From Sphingobacterium tabacisoli (GTDB lineage Bacteria; Bacteroidota; Bacteroidia; Sphingobacteriales; Sphingobacteriaceae), in NCBI RefSeq assembly GCF_017908035.1, contig NZ_JAEQMU010000006.1:124001-188000 (forward strand): 64,000 nucleotides of DNA. Reading direction: 5' to 3'. Within the stretch, counting starts at the first letter, position 1. Each line of letters opens with the position of its first letter. The position numbers and the translations under genes were made by a program. Positions 63,685-64,000 of the stretch are shown here, one piece after another. The notes under the pieces were generated by a model that saw only the letters and a list, made by a program, of their open reading frames with translations, had not been told where the DNA came from and did no database searches.

Positions 63685-64000
63685 TCAGAGTTCAGTAATA
63701 AACTCCTGCTCCACAGAAAAGCCAAAATTATCCTTTGCACGTATCTTTACCTTGACTATTTTACCTTTATAAGCTTCAGGAAGTTCTAATCCCCAAATAT
63801 GCGACGATACCCTTGTCCCTAGCGGATTTCGTGTATTCCCCTGCGTTGGATAGATTTTTTCCTGATTCTTATCCCGGATCACCTGCACCGAGGGTGCTAC
63901 ACGTTTCTGCTGTTGCATAGGCATCCATTGCGAATCATCGATCTGCAGTTCTACCTTTGTCTTCTCACTACCTCCAAATACATTCAGCACCAAACCCGTC
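63685..64000 (-). CDS. Calcineurin-like phosphoesterase, C-terminal domain (partial)
   Basis: The frame is open to the right edge, so the N-terminal part lies outside the window. The visible 104 residues match the C-terminal beta domain that follows the metallophosphatase core in Bacteroidota calcineurin-like phosphoesterases: LVLNVFGGSEKTKVELQIDDSQWMPM, then SSHIWGLELPEAYKGK and IVKVKIRAKDNFGFSVEQEF. The catalytic domain is not seen, so activity cannot be judged. It converges on cassette 4 and would be one more phosphoesterase in the area. Confidence 0.7.
   Translation of the reverse strand, partial: TGLVLNVFGGSEKTKVELQIDDSQWMPMQQQKRVAPSVQVIRDKNQEKIYPTQGNTRNPLGTRVSSHIWGLELPEAYKGKIVKVKIRAKDNFGFSVEQEFITEL

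Noticed and set aside
1..64000. CRISPR arrays, IS elements, integrase genes, tRNA attachment sites
   Set aside because: Looked for and not seen; the only tandem repeat is the short array at 6936-6988, which has no spacers.

Overview
The window looks like a chromosome segment of a Bacteroidota bacterium, most likely Sphingobacteriaceae (Sphingobacterium/Pedobacter-like). The reasons are four ECF sigma / FecR / SusC / SusD cassettes, many lipoproteins, Bacteroidota-type -7 boxes (TAnnTTTG), few Shine-Dalgarno sequences, and signal peptides that often end just before Gln. No tRNA, rRNA, CRISPR array, insertion sequence or phage gene was seen.

Positions 1-21000 are mostly core genes in short units: the 3' end of a biotin ligase gene, a split DsbD pair, pfkA, a membrane metallophosphoesterase with hemH and ispH (minus strand), ndk, ybeY-ruvX (minus), an exported peptide-deformylase homologue, a minus-strand unit of a small membrane protein, dnaG, yraN and a glutaminyl cyclase lipoprotein, then a UDP-glucose dehydrogenase. 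From 14.8 kb the gene content becomes accessory: two small unknown proteins, a TetR-type regulator, a GNAT acetyltransferase, a Tat-exported phosphocholine-type phospholipase C and an NTF2-like secreted protein. Perfect inverted repeats mark several terminators, some of them between convergent genes.

Positions 21225-63608 hold four complete sigma-FecR-SusC-SusD cassettes. Cassette 1 (+, 21.2-29.2 kb) ends in an exported PPP-type phosphatase. Cassette 2 (-, 41.9-30.8 kb) carries a BACON/beta-helix lipoprotein, a DUF218 protein and a NAGPA-type phosphodiester glycosidase; a secreted PHP phosphoesterase follows as its own unit. Cassette 3 (-, 51.1-42.1 kb) carries DUF4843 and PKD-like lipoproteins. 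Cassette 4 (+, 52.1-63.6 kb) carries a short lipoprotein, an M16 peptidase and a propeller-type lipoprotein. All four SusC proteins have an N-terminal STN domain. That fits the trans-envelope signalling model in which the receptor talks to FecR, which controls the ECF sigma factor, which controls the susCD genes.

None of the four cassettes encodes a recognisable glycoside hydrolase or polysaccharide lyase. Instead the neighbourhood has several unrelated phosphoesterase folds (alkaline-phosphatase-like PLC, PPP, PHP, NAGPA, and a calcineurin-like protein at the right edge) and one peptidase. My inference is that cassettes 1 and 2 scavenge phosphoesters or phosphodiester-linked glycans and that cassettes 3 and 4 take up peptides or another small ligand. 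Other points of interest are an 83-bp dispersed repeat in two copies, an in-frame 52-codon continuation after the amber stop of the PHP gene, candidate leaderless promoters for ispH and hemH, and TTG starts on two anti-sigma genes and one sigma gene.
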